Positions 37,799-47,044 of a DNA stretch of 64,000 bases are shown in pieces. Source of the DNA: Streptococcus sp. 1643 (GTDB lineage: Bacteria > Bacillota > Bacilli > Lactobacillales > Streptococcaceae). The DNA is taken from contig NZ_CP040231.1 of NCBI RefSeq assembly GCF_006228325.1, positions 1,437,001-1,501,000 of the forward strand, given 5' to 3'. The translations under genes were made by a program, and so were the position numbers. The notes beneath the pieces were generated by a model, which saw only the letters and a program-made list of their open reading frames with translations, did not search any database and was not told the origin of the DNA. Each line of letters opens with the position of its first letter. Position 1 is the first letter of the stretch.

Positions 37799-38392
37799 TT
37801 AGTCCTCTTTCAAATAGTGCACAAATGCGTTATAGGTTTCAAGGGTTTGGGGATAGATGGGGAATCCCTGATGAGCTAAATGCTCCACAGTTCGCGCTGT
37901 TTCATAGGCCACAGCCTTATTGAGCGATAGACTAGCAATCTCACGTGCCTCGTCCACTCCTGGAAAGGCACGATTGTGCTCGATGTAGTCTGCTACATAG
38001 ATGACCTTGTCTAAATCGGTCATCTGACCAGCCCCGACTGTATGGATTTCAATAGCTCTTAGGATCTCCGGATCACGCAAATCCAAATCTTCCTGAATCT
38101 TGTAGATGCCAACCATACCATGCCAAACATTATTGCCCCAGTTTTTGAGGTCAAGGTCTAATTGGTAACGGTCAATCAAGTCTAGAAATTCCTGATCTGA
38201 CAGCTTTTTAGCATAATCATGAAGGAGGCCTGCTAGACCCGCTTTCTCAGCATCAACTCCGAATCGCTTCGCAAGCTCTATGGCTGCATGCTCCACACCC
38301 AAGCAATGAGTTAAGCGTTTTTCAGGCAGAAGCTCTGCCATTTTTTCCAACAAAATCTCACGGGAGCAGTTGATATAGTCTTGGTATGCCAT
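37799..38392 (-). CDS. yqeK: HD-domain hydrolase YqeK (Ap4A hydrolase family)
   Basis: The 197-residue HD protein has [68 protein letters not shown], giving all HD metal ligands. YqeK enzymes split diadenosine tetraphosphate symmetrically. Its start shares bases with the end of nadD, so they are coupled. Confidence 0.93.
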   Translation of the reverse strand: MAYQDYINCSREILLEKMAELLPEKRLTHCLGVEHAAIELAKRFGVDAEKAGLAGLLHDYAKKLSDQEFLDLIDRYQLDLDLKNWGNNVWHGMVGIYKIQEDLDLRDPEILRAIEIHTVGAGQMTDLDKVIYVADYIEHNRAFPGVDEAREIASLSLNKAVAYETARTVEHLAHQGFPIYPQTLETYNAFVHYLKED

Positions 38393-39021
38393 CAGTAAAG
38401 CCCCTCCTTCTCGATGTAGTCTAGCACTGGCTGAGGTAGGAGAAAGTTAGGTTTCCGACCTTGGGCAATGAAGTCACGCACCATGCTGGACGAGATGTCC
38501 ATGAGAGGCACATCCACCCAGATAACTGGATAGGAAGTCCCTGCCTTGTAGCGCGGGCGCTGAACTCCAACAAACTGAACCATGTCGACCAGCTCATCAA
38601 TTCGGTACCATTTAGGCAGATAGTCCACCATATCAGCCCCGATAATGAAGTAATAATCCGTATCTGGATGTTGCTCTGTCAAAATCTTCATAGTGTCGTA
38701 GGTGTAAGAAATGCCCTTGCGCTCCAGCTCAATAGTTTCAATGGCTAAGCCTTCAATTCCCTCAATCGCCAACTCAAGCATCTTGAGACGGTGGTGCTCG
38801 GGGATGGTTTCCTTTTTATCTACATGAGGTGGTTGGTATTCGGGCATAAGCAGGACCTGGTCCAGTCCTAACTGTTGTCGTACTTGGTCCGCCACAACAA
38901 GATGGGCATTGTGAACAGGGTTAAAATTTCCCCCTAAAATCCCGACTTGTTTGCGTTTTTTCTCCTTGATTTCTGGCTCCAACTCTACCTTGGTAAAGGG
39001 AGTCAATAATTCGATTGCCAT
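38392..39021 (-). CDS. nadD: Nicotinate-nucleotide adenylyltransferase
   Basis: NadD adenylates nicotinate mononucleotide on the way to NAD. The 209 residues contain [21 protein letters not shown] (the GxFxPxHxxH motif), [16 protein letters not shown], and [13 protein letters not shown] near the C-terminus. The about 25-residue leader before the motif is usual for streptococci. It follows yhbY by 52 bases. Confidence 0.96.
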   Translation of the reverse strand: MAIELLTPFTKVELEPEIKEKKRKQVGILGGNFNPVHNAHLVVADQVRQQLGLDQVLLMPEYQPPHVDKKETIPEHHRLKMLELAIEGIEGLAIETIELERKGISYTYDTMKILTEQHPDTDYYFIIGADMVDYLPKWYRIDELVDMVQFVGVQRPRYKAGTSYPVIWVDVPLMDISSSMVRDFIAQGRKPNFLLPQPVLDYIEKEGLY

Positions 39022-39073
39022 AGGCTCGTCTTCCTTTAATTCTCTGTAAAAACCGTTCCTTGGAATGTCTTTT

Positions 39074-39385
39074 TTAGATTTCTTTGACTTTCTTGGAAAT
39101 CTTGCGATTTTCTTTCTTGCTGGATTGTTTAAACAAAATCAAGATGCGTCCGATTTTTTGGACAGTATCCACACCAATTTCTTCTTCCAAAATTTCAGCT
39201 ACTTCGTGGATGTTTTCATCTGTGTTTTGTAAGAGAGTAACCTTGATCAATTCGCGGGCGTCGAGGGCTTGACGGACGCTGGTTTTGATTTGGTCGTTGA
39301 GACCATTTTTCCCGATTTGGATGATGGGTTTGAGGGTGTGTGCCTGACTGTTGAGGAAGGCACGTTGTTTTGATGTTAATGACAT
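39074..39385 (-). CDS. yhbY: YhbY/CRM-domain RNA-binding protein
   Basis: The 103-residue protein (LTSKQRAFLNSQAHTLKPIIQIGKNGLNDQIKTSVRQALDARELIKV) is a single CRM domain with the GKNG loop (usually GxxG) that binds RNA in ribosome assembly. A basic C-terminal tail follows. It sits in the yqeG-yqeH-yhbY-nadD series. Upstream lies a 211-base gap with structured element B3. Confidence 0.94.
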   Translation of the reverse strand: MSLTSKQRAFLNSQAHTLKPIIQIGKNGLNDQIKTSVRQALDARELIKVTLLQNTDENIHEVAEILEEEIGVDTVQKIGRILILFKQSSKKENRKISKKVKEI

Positions 39386-39417
39386 ATTCTTTCTTCCTTT
39401 TTGGATAGTTATTTTAG

Positions 39418-39545
39418 GTGGTGAGGGACGGTCGGAACTAATTTTTCAAAGACTTCATCTTTGAAAAATGGATTTCCTGACCTCACAATTGAGCCTAGGT
39501 CTCAATTGTGCCCCTTGCCAATCTAAAGATTGGCAATCACACCAC
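39418..39545 (+). repeat. Family-B multibranched structured element, copy B3
   Basis: Outer arms GTGGTG (39418-39423) and CACCAC (39540-39545) enclose GGACGG (39426-39431) and three perfect hairpins: 11 bp around acttcat (39441-39469), 10 bp around cctaggt (39484-39510), and 10 bp around a two-base loop (39515-39536). A weaker TGAGC/GCTCA hairpin follows (39565-39585). The GGACGG lead and the cct..gt loop match copies B1 and B2. Confidence 0.65.
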
Positions 39546-39596
39546 GGCAATAACTATCTCCGTATGAGCTCACTTTGTTCGCTCAGTGATTTTATT

Positions 39597-40703
39597 TTAA
39601 ATGATTGCTTTTCGTGTGACGACGGCGACGCCTTCTGGTGCCCAGACGGCGACTTTGGCGGTGCCTGTTACGCGGATCCAGCCTAGTCCTGAGATGACTA
39701 GGTCTGTCTTGTCCTTGATGGTAAATACATGTTGGACTAGTTTTGGAAAATCTTCTTTTTCCTTGCTATTTGGTGGTGTGAGAAGAGTTCCCAGATGCTT
39801 GTCATAAAAGGCACTAGCGCCTTCAAGCTTAGTACGATGGAGTTTGAGTTCATTGTCAAAGAAAGCTGTAAATCCTTGCTTTTCTCCTGATATAAAGTCA
39901 AAGCGTCCAAGACCACCTAAAAACAGGGTTTGCTCAGGATTGAGCTGATAGGTTTTGGGCTTGATTTCCTTTTTAGGGCTGACATACTTGAGGTTTTTAG
40001 CCGTCAAGTAGTGGGCCATCTGGTGGCGGTGAATAATCCCCGGTGTATCGTAGATATAAGATCCGTCGTCAAGCGGAATCTCAATCTTGTCCAAGGTTGT
40101 CCCCGGAAAACGCGAAGTCGTGATGACATTTTGGTCACCTGTGATTTCTTGGATAATAGCGTTAATGAGAGTTGACTTTCCAACGTTGGTCACACCAACT
40201 ACGTAGACATCGCGTCCCTTACGGTAGTGTTCAATCTTGTCAATGACTTCCTTAATAGCATGCTTATTCTGAGCTGAAGTTAAGACGACATCGACGGGGC
40301 GAAGACCTTCTTCGTGGGCACGTTCCATGAGCCACTGGCTAATCTTGCCCGGTTTAACTGACTTGGGCAGGATATCTTTTTTATTTCCAACTAAGAGAAC
40401 ATCATTGCCCGATACAAAGCGCGGTAAGCCTGGGATGACAGAGCCATTAAAGTCAAAAATATCTATGACATTAACCACTAAGGCATCACTGTCTCCCACC
40501 TCGTGTAAGAGTTTGAGGAAATCATCGTCCGTCAACTGGACATCTGTGATTTCATTGTAGTGGCGGAGACGGAAACAGCGTTGACAATAGACTTCGCCAG
40601 TCTCCAAACCTTTTTCAAGTGCCGACTGGGGAGTAAATCCAAGACCAGCCTTGTCTGTCGTCTGAATGGTTGCTCCACAACCAATACAGAGAATTTCTTC
40701 CAT
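39597..40703 (-). CDS. yqeH: Ribosome biogenesis GTPase YqeH
   Basis: YqeH is a circularly permuted GTPase needed for 30S assembly. The 368 residues show an N-terminal zinc finger (CIGCGATIQT ... CQRCFRL), G4 motif NKKDILP before G1 GVTNVGKSTLIN, then G3 DTPG, confirming the permuted order. A C-terminal domain of about 150 residues follows. It starts 2 bases after yqeG. Confidence 0.96.
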   Translation of the reverse strand: MEEILCIGCGATIQTTDKAGLGFTPQSALEKGLETGEVYCQRCFRLRHYNEITDVQLTDDDFLKLLHEVGDSDALVVNVIDIFDFNGSVIPGLPRFVSGNDVLLVGNKKDILPKSVKPGKISQWLMERAHEEGLRPVDVVLTSAQNKHAIKEVIDKIEHYRKGRDVYVVGVTNVGKSTLINAIIQEITGDQNVITTSRFPGTTLDKIEIPLDDGSYIYDTPGIIHRHQMAHYLTAKNLKYVSPKKEIKPKTYQLNPEQTLFLGGLGRFDFISGEKQGFTAFFDNELKLHRTKLEGASAFYDKHLGTLLTPPNSKEKEDFPKLVQHVFTIKDKTDLVISGLGWIRVTGTAKVAVWAPEGVAVVTRKAII

Positions 40704-40705
40704 AG

Positions 40706-41233
40706 TTAAATTCCTTTTTTATATGTAATCGGTCCGTACTTTTCAGTGATTTTTCGTATGACACGGCGCTCGCGAGCTCGGTTAATCTGCGTTTTGATGG
40801 AGTCGTGTTGGACCAAGGGTTTGACTAAGATCGAGCGAATACCTGCACGGTGGGCTGCTCGTATATCCGTCATGAGCTGGTCGCCGACCATGACCACTTC
40901 ATTTTTCTCATAGTGGAATTCCTTCATGGCACGGTCAATCCCAAATGTGAAAGGCTTCAAGGCCCAATAAACATAATCAATCCCAAATTTCTCAACTGCA
41001 CGTTGAACCCGTTTTTTGGTATTATTTGAGACTACGATGATGCGAATGCCCGCGTCCCGAAGGTCATGTAGCCATTGCTTCATCTCTGGCGTCCCATCAG
41101 GATTGTTCCAAGCAATGAGGGTATTGTCTAAATCGACCAAAACAGCCTTGATACCATGCGCTTGCAGGCTTGGGACTGTCAGATCATAAACTGCTTCCAC
41201 AGCAAAGTCTGGCATGTAATTTTCAATCGCCAT
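40706..41233 (-). CDS. yqeG: YqeG family HAD-type phosphatase
   Basis: The 175-residue HAD IIIA protein has motif I LVDLDNTLIAWN, motif II VVSNNTKK, and motif III/IV VMVGDQLMTDIRAAHRAG. The physiological substrate is unknown. It is the usual first gene of the yqeG-yqeH-yhbY-nadD-yqeK-rsfS series, and the tight spacing to yqeH supports one transcript. Confidence 0.94.
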   Translation of the reverse strand: MAIENYMPDFAVEAVYDLTVPSLQAHGIKAVLVDLDNTLIAWNNPDGTPEMKQWLHDLRDAGIRIIVVSNNTKKRVQRAVEKFGIDYVYWALKPFTFGIDRAMKEFHYEKNEVVMVGDQLMTDIRAAHRAGIRSILVKPLVQHDSIKTQINRARERRVIRKITEKYGPITYKKGI

Positions 41234-41250
41234 TCTGGCTCCTTTTCTTT

Positions 41251-42159
41251 TTAATTTCTAGCAATATTCTTTAAATATTGGGCTAAGACTACCCATAAAA
41301 TGAGACTAGCTATCAAAATATAAATCCAAGCATTTGGTTCATCTGCAAACGGTAAGGGAACATTCATTCCGAAGAATCCTGTAATAACCGCAAGGATAGC
41401 TAGCAAGACTGAGATAATGGTCAAAGTTGTCAAATTATCATTTAGATTATTATTTAGGATGTTGTTGTAAGAGGCTGAGAGTTGTTGCAAAACTTGAGAA
41501 ATCAAGTCTGTCATCGAAACCAACTGATGAGCTTCAATCATGGCATCGTCAAACTGCTCTCTTTCTACCTCATTAAAATTGCGATAAAGAGCATGCCCTT
41601 GGATGTGTTCCAAGAGGAGACGATTTTGTTTGGCAGCAGCAGTCAGGTAAACCATACCAGTTTCCAAGTCAGAGAGGGCAAAAAGATTTTTTTTAGTTGT
41701 TTTTTGACGAAGAAGTGCACTGATTTCATCCTTACTTTTATCCATTTCTTCAATAACTGGATAATAAGCATTGCTAATAATCTCTAAACTGGCAAAAAGA
41801 AATTTGTAGATTGAAACAACTTCATGGCTTTCAAGGTAGGTTGCCATACGTTTAATCACATAACTATTCTTGTGGTTGCTAATTGTGATCAGCCGTTGTT
41901 TTTCAACGATAAAGGTCATCGGAATCGCTTCATAATATTCTTTGTCTTTTTCTAAGTCAAGAACATTATAAATGAAGGTTACCGTTCCCGTTTCACGGTG
42001 ATAGTCCATGTGAGCACGCTCATTTCTATCCAGAGCATACTCGATGGTTTCCTTGTCCAATCCATAGACATCCGAAAGGTCTTCCATGTTTTTAATCTTG
42101 TCCACATCAAGGTCTATCCATGTACAATCGTGACCTAATTTTTTCTCTACAAATAGCAT
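41251..42159 (-). CDS. corA: CorA-type magnesium transporter
   Basis: The 302-residue protein has the cytoplasmic alpha/beta funnel domain and two C-terminal membrane helices; the first ends with the GMN signature (ITGFFGMNVPLP), and the loop and last helix WIYILIASLILWVVLAQYL follow. CorA channels pass Mg2+ as pentamers. It is upstream of yqeG with 17 bases between, so it may feed the same transcript. Confidence 0.93.
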   Translation of the reverse strand: MLFVEKKLGHDCTWIDLDVDKIKNMEDLSDVYGLDKETIEYALDRNERAHMDYHRETGTVTFIYNVLDLEKDKEYYEAIPMTFIVEKQRLITISNHKNSYVIKRMATYLESHEVVSIYKFLFASLEIISNAYYPVIEEMDKSKDEISALLRQKTTKKNLFALSDLETGMVYLTAAAKQNRLLLEHIQGHALYRNFNEVEREQFDDAMIEAHQLVSMTDLISQVLQQLSASYNNILNNNLNDNLTTLTIISVLLAILAVITGFFGMNVPLPFADEPNAWIYILIASLILWVVLAQYLKNIARN

Positions 42160-42216
42160 ACTCTCTCCTTTACCAAACTCCTTCTATTGTACCACAAATC
42201 TGCTAAAATAGCCGGC

Positions 42217-42777
42217 CTATTCAGTACGAGATAGATTACTGACGACGGTGATATTGCGATTGGGGACAAAGTGAAGGGCTTGATCGTCACCTCGCAGTTG
42301 CGTTGTACGGATCCCTACGCTAACGACCTTTCCAGAAACGGTAATCGGTCCGTTTGTGAGAACCACTTCATCACCCACATCAAGTTGGCGTTCAAAAAGG
42401 ATGAAGAAGCCATTAATGACATCGGATAGAAAGCCTTGCGCCCCCATACCAATGGCTACCCCAGCAATCCCCGCACCGGCAAGGAGGCTGGAAACTGGCA
42501 GTCCTAAAATAGACAGGATACAGTAGAGCAGAAAGAAATAAAGAATGTAGTTAAAGACATTCTCCAGCAAACGGGAGATAGTCTTTTGTCTTCCTGCATC
42601 TCGATTGGAAAATTTAAGCGAGGGCTTGACAATCTTTCGTACAGTCGCATGAAGCATCTTTTTAGCTATATAAAATAGTAAAAACAAAATCAAAAGAGAA
42701 ATCACCTTGGTCAAGAGATTCTCTAACATGGTTGTTAAATCAAGTCTATCAAAATAGCGTTGAAAAAAATCTTGCAT
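42217..42777 (-). CDS. Small MscS-family mechanosensitive channel
   Basis: The 186-residue protein begins MQDFFQRYFDRLDLTTMLENLL, has two or three membrane helices, the pore-lining Gly/Ala-rich helix LAGAGIAGVAIGMGAQGFLSDVINGFFILFE and the beta domain VGDEVVLTNGPITVSGKVVSVGIRTTQLRG. It lacks the full C-terminal cage of E. coli MscS (286 residues). It would release solutes on osmotic downshock. The ATG at 42777 is preferred over an open frame to 42831. Confidence 0.9.
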   Translation of the reverse strand: MQDFFQRYFDRLDLTTMLENLLTKVISLLILFLLFYIAKKMLHATVRKIVKPSLKFSNRDAGRQKTISRLLENVFNYILYFFLLYCILSILGLPVSSLLAGAGIAGVAIGMGAQGFLSDVINGFFILFERQLDVGDEVVLTNGPITVSGKVVSVGIRTTQLRGDDQALHFVPNRNITVVSNLSRTE

Positions 42778-42926
42778 ATAAAACTCCTTTTTCCTATTAT
42801 ACCATAAAATCGTCCTTCTCTTTTCTTTCATAATTATTCAATTATCGGCTCTATTTTCAAAATATTACTTGCCTCTATAGCATATTTATACTATAATTAT
42901 AAACAATACATTTGAAGGAGACTGCT

Positions 42927-44138
42927 ATGAAACGAATCATTAGAGCCTGGACCAAGGCAAGCCTCATCAAACGAATCCTTATTGGAATGATTTTTGGAGC
43001 GACATTGGGGATGCTCTTCCCAAACCTTACAGGAATTGGTCTGCTTGGAGACCTCTTTGTAGGTGGACTGAAAGCCATCGCTCCTATTTTGGTTTTTGCC
43101 CTTGTTGCCAATGCCCTTTCCCAACATCAAAAGGGACAAAATACCAATATGAAGACTGTTATTTTCCTATATTTGCTTGGAACCTTTGCTGCTGCATTGG
43201 TGGCTGTTCTAGCTAGTTTCTTACTGCCTGTGCAAATCACCCTGACCAGTGCAAATACAGAAGTTGCTGCTCCTGATGGTATTGGTCAAGTCCTCAGCAA
43301 CCTCTTGCTCAAACTGGTGGACAATCCCTTGAATGCCATTGTTGAGGCCAATTATATCGGGATTCTCTCTTGGGCAGTCGTCTTTGGTCTGGCTATGAGA
43401 GAGGCAAGTAAACATAGTAAAGAATTGCTGAAAACCATGGCGGATGTCACCTCTAAAATCGTAGAATGGATTATCAACCTAGCTCCCTTTGGAATTTTAG
43501 GCTTGGTGTTCAAGACCATCTCTGACAAGGGCATTGCCAGTCTAGCTAATTACGGTGTCCTCCTAGGACTCTTGATTGTTACCATGGCCTTTGTAGCTCT
43601 CATCGTCAACCCACTCATCGCTTTTCTCTTTATGAGGAAAAATCCCTATCCCCTTGTTTTGAAATGCTTACGTATCAGTGGTATTACAGCCTTTTTCACT
43701 CGTAGCTCTGCCGCCAATATCCCTGTCAATATGAAACTCTGCCAAGACTTGGGACTGAATCCTGACACCTACTCTGTCTCTATCCCGCTTGGTTCAACCA
43801 TCAATATGGCTGGCGCTGCCGTTACCATTAACATCCTGACTCTGGCTGCGGTCAATACACTCGGAATCTCGGTAGACTTTGGGACAGAATTTGTGCTCAG
43901 TGTCGTGGCTGCCATTTCTGCCTGCGGGGCATCTGGAATTGCTGGGGGATCCCTTCTCCTTATTCCTGTCGCTTGTAGCCTCTTTGGGATTTCCAACGAC
44001 TTGGCTATGCAGGTTGTCGGAGTCGGATTTGTGATTGGGGTCGTGCAAGACTCCTGCGAAACAGCCCTGAACTCTTCAACAGATGTCCTCTTTACAGCGG
44101 TTGCCGAGTATGCTACAAACCGAAAACTTCGTCTCTAG
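42927..44138 (+). CDS. sstT: Sodium:serine/threonine symporter
   Basis: The 403-residue protein belongs to the dicarboxylate/amino acid:cation symporter family: [15 protein letters not shown] with the serine-rich re-entrant loop, [25 protein letters not shown], and [21 protein letters not shown] at the C-terminus, all typical of SstT. Eight membrane helices are expected. GAAGGAG precedes the ATG at 42927. Confidence 0.94.
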   Translation: MKRIIRAWTKASLIKRILIGMIFGATLGMLFPNLTGIGLLGDLFVGGLKAIAPILVFALVANALSQHQKGQNTNMKTVIFLYLLGTFAAALVAVLASFLLPVQITLTSANTEVAAPDGIGQVLSNLLLKLVDNPLNAIVEANYIGILSWAVVFGLAMREASKHSKELLKTMADVTSKIVEWIINLAPFGILGLVFKTISDKGIASLANYGVLLGLLIVTMAFVALIVNPLIAFLFMRKNPYPLVLKCLRISGITAFFTRSSAANIPVNMKLCQDLGLNPDTYSVSIPLGSTINMAGAAVTINILTLAAVNTLGISVDFGTEFVLSVVAAISACGASGIAGGSLLLIPVACSLFGISNDLAMQVVGVGFVIGVVQDSCETALNSSTDVLFTAVAEYATNRKLRL

Positions 44139-44187
44139 TCTCTGATTCCTTGTTAAACACTTGACTCTATTAGTTTAGGAAATTTTC

Positions 44188-45141
44188 ATGTCCCTCACTC
44201 AACGTACAACAAAACTGATCTTAGCGACCTGTCTCGCTTGTTTTCTCGCTTATTTTTTAGATTTATCATCAGCAGTTTCAGCTGGAATTATCGCCCTCTT
44301 AAGCCTCTCCGACACGCGCAGAAGCACGCTGAAATTAGCACGTAACCGCCTCTTTTCTATGCTCCTAGCGCTCGCTATCGGTGTTCTAGCCTTTCAGCTG
44401 ACGGGCTTTCACATTTGGAGTCTGGGCCTCTATCTGGCTCTCTATGTCCCTCTTTCTTACAAAATGGGCTGGGAAATCGGCATCACCCCTAGCAGTGTCT
44501 TGGTCGGTCATCTCTTGGTACAGGAGTCTACTTCTCCAGCTCTCTTGCTCAATGAAGTGCTCCTCTTTCTCATCGGGACAAGCTTTGCTCTATTGGTCAA
44601 CCTTTATATGCCCTCTCGTGAGAAAGCCATCCAAAGCTACCACCTTCAGGTCGAGGAAAAGTTAAAAGACATCCTGCTTCGCTTTAAATACTATCTGTCA
44701 AGAGGAGACGGGCGCAATCAAGCCCAACTCGTTGACCAATTAGACAACCTCCTCGATGAAGCCCTCAAACTGGTCTACCTGGATCACTCGGACCACCTCT
44801 TTCACCAGACGGACTATCACATCCACTACTTTGAGATGAGACAGCGACAAAGTCGTATCCTGCGAAATATGGCCCAGCAGATCAATACCTGTCATTTGGC
44901 CGCAAGTGAGAGTTTGATCTTGGCCCAGCTCTTTTCAAAGATTGCTGCCCAGCTAAGCCAGACCAATCCTGCTCATGACCTACTTGATGACATCGAACGC
45001 TATCTGCAAGTCTTCCGCAATCGGAGTCTCCCTAAAACACGTGAGGAGTTTGAAACCCGTGCCACCCTCCTGCAACTACTACGCGAAGCCGAAACCTTTA
45101 TCCAGGTCAAGGTCGATTTTTACCAGAAATATGGAAACTAG
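44188..45141 (+). CDS. Aromatic acid exporter-like membrane protein (DUF939/ArAE family)
   Basis: The 317 residues have an N-terminal block of about five membrane helices (KLILATCLACFLAYFLDLSSAVSAGIIALLSL, MLLALAIGVLAFQLTGF, LYLALYVPLSYKMGWEIGITPSSVLVGHLLVQ, EVLLFLIGTSFALLVNLYMPSREK) and a helical cytoplasmic C-terminal domain (DUF939C type). The family is related to FUSC-like exporters; the substrate is unknown. It lies 49 bases after sstT and shares its terminator. Confidence 0.85.
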   Translation: MSLTQRTTKLILATCLACFLAYFLDLSSAVSAGIIALLSLSDTRRSTLKLARNRLFSMLLALAIGVLAFQLTGFHIWSLGLYLALYVPLSYKMGWEIGITPSSVLVGHLLVQESTSPALLLNEVLLFLIGTSFALLVNLYMPSREKAIQSYHLQVEEKLKDILLRFKYYLSRGDGRNQAQLVDQLDNLLDEALKLVYLDHSDHLFHQTDYHIHYFEMRQRQSRILRNMAQQINTCHLAASESLILAQLFSKIAAQLSQTNPAHDLLDDIERYLQVFRNRSLPKTREEFETRATLLQLLREAETFIQVKVDFYQKYGN

Positions 45142-45147
45142 AACGCA

Positions 45148-45179
45148 AAGAACCTCAGAGGACTTCCTCTGAGGTTCTT
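45148..45179 (+). terminator. Terminator after the ArAE-like gene
   Basis: AAGAACCTCAGAGG (45148-45161) pairs with CCTCTGAGGTTCTT (45166-45179), a 14-bp stem with a 4-base loop, followed by GTGTTTTGTATTT on the plus strand. Confidence 0.88.
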
Positions 45180-45243
45180 GTGTTTTGTATTTGGAAGGGA
45201 AGTTCTTCCTCTCGTACTATTCTCAATAAAGAAATAGCAACTC

Positions 45244-45783
45244 CTAGTCGTCCATCACACCACCTGTCAGCTGGTACATGAGGTAAATGTGTTCCAAGAC
45301 TTTTACCTTATCCATGTGGTCTACATCTTTAAAGCCACCTAATGCTAGAAGTGGAACGAAACCAAAACATTGGTTATAAGACAAGGGACCATGTTTTAAC
45401 ACAGCCTGTCTATATAAATCCAGTTCAAATTTTTTTGTAATATATTCGTTATCTAAAAATCGAATAAATAAATCCATACCCTTACAAATAATATCCAAAT
45501 CCTGAATATTATATTGGACAATTCCCACGTAGGCATTTTCTTCCCAAGTAATAATATCTCCAAATGCTGTTACAAACATAGGAAAAGCGACATCTCCTCT
45601 GAAATAACTATCTTGGAGAAGTTCAAGATAATCCTCTGGATTAATCACCTTCAAATAACCATCTAAAAAGGTTCCCAGACCATCCTCCTGCCAAATTTGA
45701 ACCAACTCAGCTGGAACTTGATTTTTATATTTTTCAATAACATCTTTGGGCATATCTGCCACTTTTATAAAGTTTACTAACAT
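45244..45783 (-). CDS. GAD-like/Tdi1-type immunity protein
   Basis: The 179-residue protein (VPAELVQIWQEDGLGTFLDGYLKVINPEDYLELLQDSY, then FGDIITWEENAYVGIVQY) matches GAD-like domain proteins with a Tdi1-type C-terminal part (YNQCFGFVPLLALGG), known as immunity proteins to toxin deaminases or other polymorphic toxins. No toxin gene is adjacent, so it looks like an orphan immunity gene. It is the last minus-strand gene before a convergent terminator. Confidence 0.75.
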   Translation of the reverse strand: MLVNFIKVADMPKDVIEKYKNQVPAELVQIWQEDGLGTFLDGYLKVINPEDYLELLQDSYFRGDVAFPMFVTAFGDIITWEENAYVGIVQYNIQDLDIICKGMDLFIRFLDNEYITKKFELDLYRQAVLKHGPLSYNQCFGFVPLLALGGFKDVDHMDKVKVLEHIYLMYQLTGGVMDD

Positions 45784-45872
45784 TTTATCCTCTTTCCTGA
45801 TTTTAGAAATTGTGAATCTAAGCCCTCCAATTACTCCGTAAAATTGTAGATCGATTCATTTCACTCTTCTAA

Positions 45873-46253
45873 TTATTTGTACCGTACAGTCGCTACAAAT
45901 TCTGTGTTACTTGTTTGTGGAACATTGCTATCAAACTGATAATTATATATCAAAATCAACGTATTATTGGGTGCGATATTGGCTTTTATGCCTTTTTGCT
46001 CTAAATTCTTTACAATAATGTTGTCATAGGATGCGCCCTTTAGCATGTCAAACAAATTTGTAAAGCTGGTTTCAAAAACTTCTTTTTCAATTAGATAATC
46101 ATCAATATCATCAATATCAATGTTATATTGATGATAAAACATTGAAGGAATCGCCTCTCCTTCATCATCATATTTCAAAGTTATAAACTCATCTAATTCT
46201 AATTTAGTATCAAAGTTGCCAATCCAAATTGACACTGTGTTTTCTATTTCCAT
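45873..46253 (-). CDS. Immunity 22 family-like protein
   Basis: The 126-residue acidic protein starts MEIENTVSIWIGNFDTKLELDEFI and continues TLKYDDEGEAIPSMF, resembling Imm22 immunity proteins (V-S-x-W-x-G ... K-Y-D-x-x-G-x-x-x-P-S-x-F). The gene is strongly AT-rich relative to the core genes around it. No cognate toxin is visible. It is likely part of an acquired immunity cluster against competitors' toxins. Confidence 0.65.
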   Translation of the reverse strand: MEIENTVSIWIGNFDTKLELDEFITLKYDDEGEAIPSMFYHQYNIDIDDIDDYLIEKEVFETSFTNLFDMLKGASYDNIIVKNLEQKGIKANIAPNNTLILIYNYQFDSNVPQTSNTEFVATVRYK

Positions 46254-46264
46254 GATTATACTTT

Positions 46265-46748
46265 CTATTTGCCATTATGCTCCTGCTGGAAGGCTTCCAT
46301 TGCCTTGAACTGTTCTAGCTCTTTTTCGTTGTCAGGTTGCTGGCCCAAGTATTTATATTGAAAAAAAGAAGTTCTAGCACTTGGTCCAAAACCACTTTCG
46401 AGCCATGGTGCATAGTCGAAGTCCAAAGAGGCTTTATTGTTTTCATCCACCTTAATTGTAAAGGCAGACCACTCTGCGAGACCGTTCTCGATGAATATCT
46501 TCTTCATCTCACCACCTAAATCAAATAATTCAAAAAATTCCTTATCAAAGTCGTCTTCAGAAATGTTAAATAAAGATGGAATATCCATGTAATAATGATA
46601 TTCTCCTTTATATTTAAAGAAAATACACACCACCACTAAGCGTCTTATCTATTTCAAAATTGATATAAAGATCATCCCACTCTACTGGAATCATATCGTT
46701 GGTTTAATGCACGATTTCGATAATTTTTTCATTCATTAGTTCTTCCAT
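46265..46748 (-). pseudogene. YezG/DUF600-type immunity gene, disrupted
   Basis: From ATG at 46748 (GGAGG upstream) the frame reads MEELMNEKIIEIVH, then TAA at codon 15, then TNDMIPVEWDDLYINFEIDK up to GGVYF. An extra base in TTTTCTTTAAA shifts the frame, after which FFKYKGEYHYYMDIPSLFNISEDDF ... GLAEWSAFTIKVD ... FFQYKYLGQQPDNEKE resumes to 46265. Together these match the YezG/DUF600 family, partners of LXG-type toxins. Two independent lesions mark a pseudogene; the downstream part alone (ATG/GTG at about 46636, 123 residues) is unlikely to be functional. Confidence 0.8.
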
Positions 46749-46818
46749 TCTATCCTCCGATTTGCTTGGATCTTTTTTTCGTGTTTAGTATTCCTCATCT
46801 GTGAATGGAACTGCATCC

Positions 46819-47043
46819 TTACTGATAGGTCACTATCATAAAAATAAGGAGCAAGACAAACAGGGCTAGACTGAGCAAGAGGGTTACAATTTTTACCAAG
46901 CGGTTGTTCTGCCAGTAGCCTGGTTTTCCGATATTGCTAGTCGCATCCATGGAAAAGAGTTGGCTTTGGCGAGGTTGGATGAGAACCAGGACAATCAAGG
47001 CGACGGCTAGGATTATTCCTATAATCATCAAAACTTCCATCAT
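46819..47043 (-). CDS. asp5: Accessory Sec protein Asp5 (SecG-like)
   Basis: The 74-residue protein (MMEVLMIIGIILAVALIVLVLIQP ... IGKPGYWQNNRLVKIVTLLLSLALFVLLLIFMIV) has two membrane helices joined by a Gly/Ser/Asn-containing loop, the SecG layout. In streptococcal accessory Sec loci asp4 and asp5 encode SecE- and SecG-like small subunits of the SecY2 channel. It begins one base after the asp4 stop (TGAAATG), so it is coupled to it. Confidence 0.85.
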   Translation of the reverse strand: MMEVLMIIGIILAVALIVLVLIQPRQSQLFSMDATSNIGKPGYWQNNRLVKIVTLLLSLALFVLLLIFMIVTYQ

Positions 47044-47044
47044 T

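Noticed and set aside
46785..46820. A minus-strand reading KDAVPFTDEEY then stop between asp5 and the YezG-type pseudogene, resembling the tail of a lost toxin gene.
   Set aside because: Only about 11 codons are readable and the frame runs into asp5 in another register, so it cannot be told from chance.
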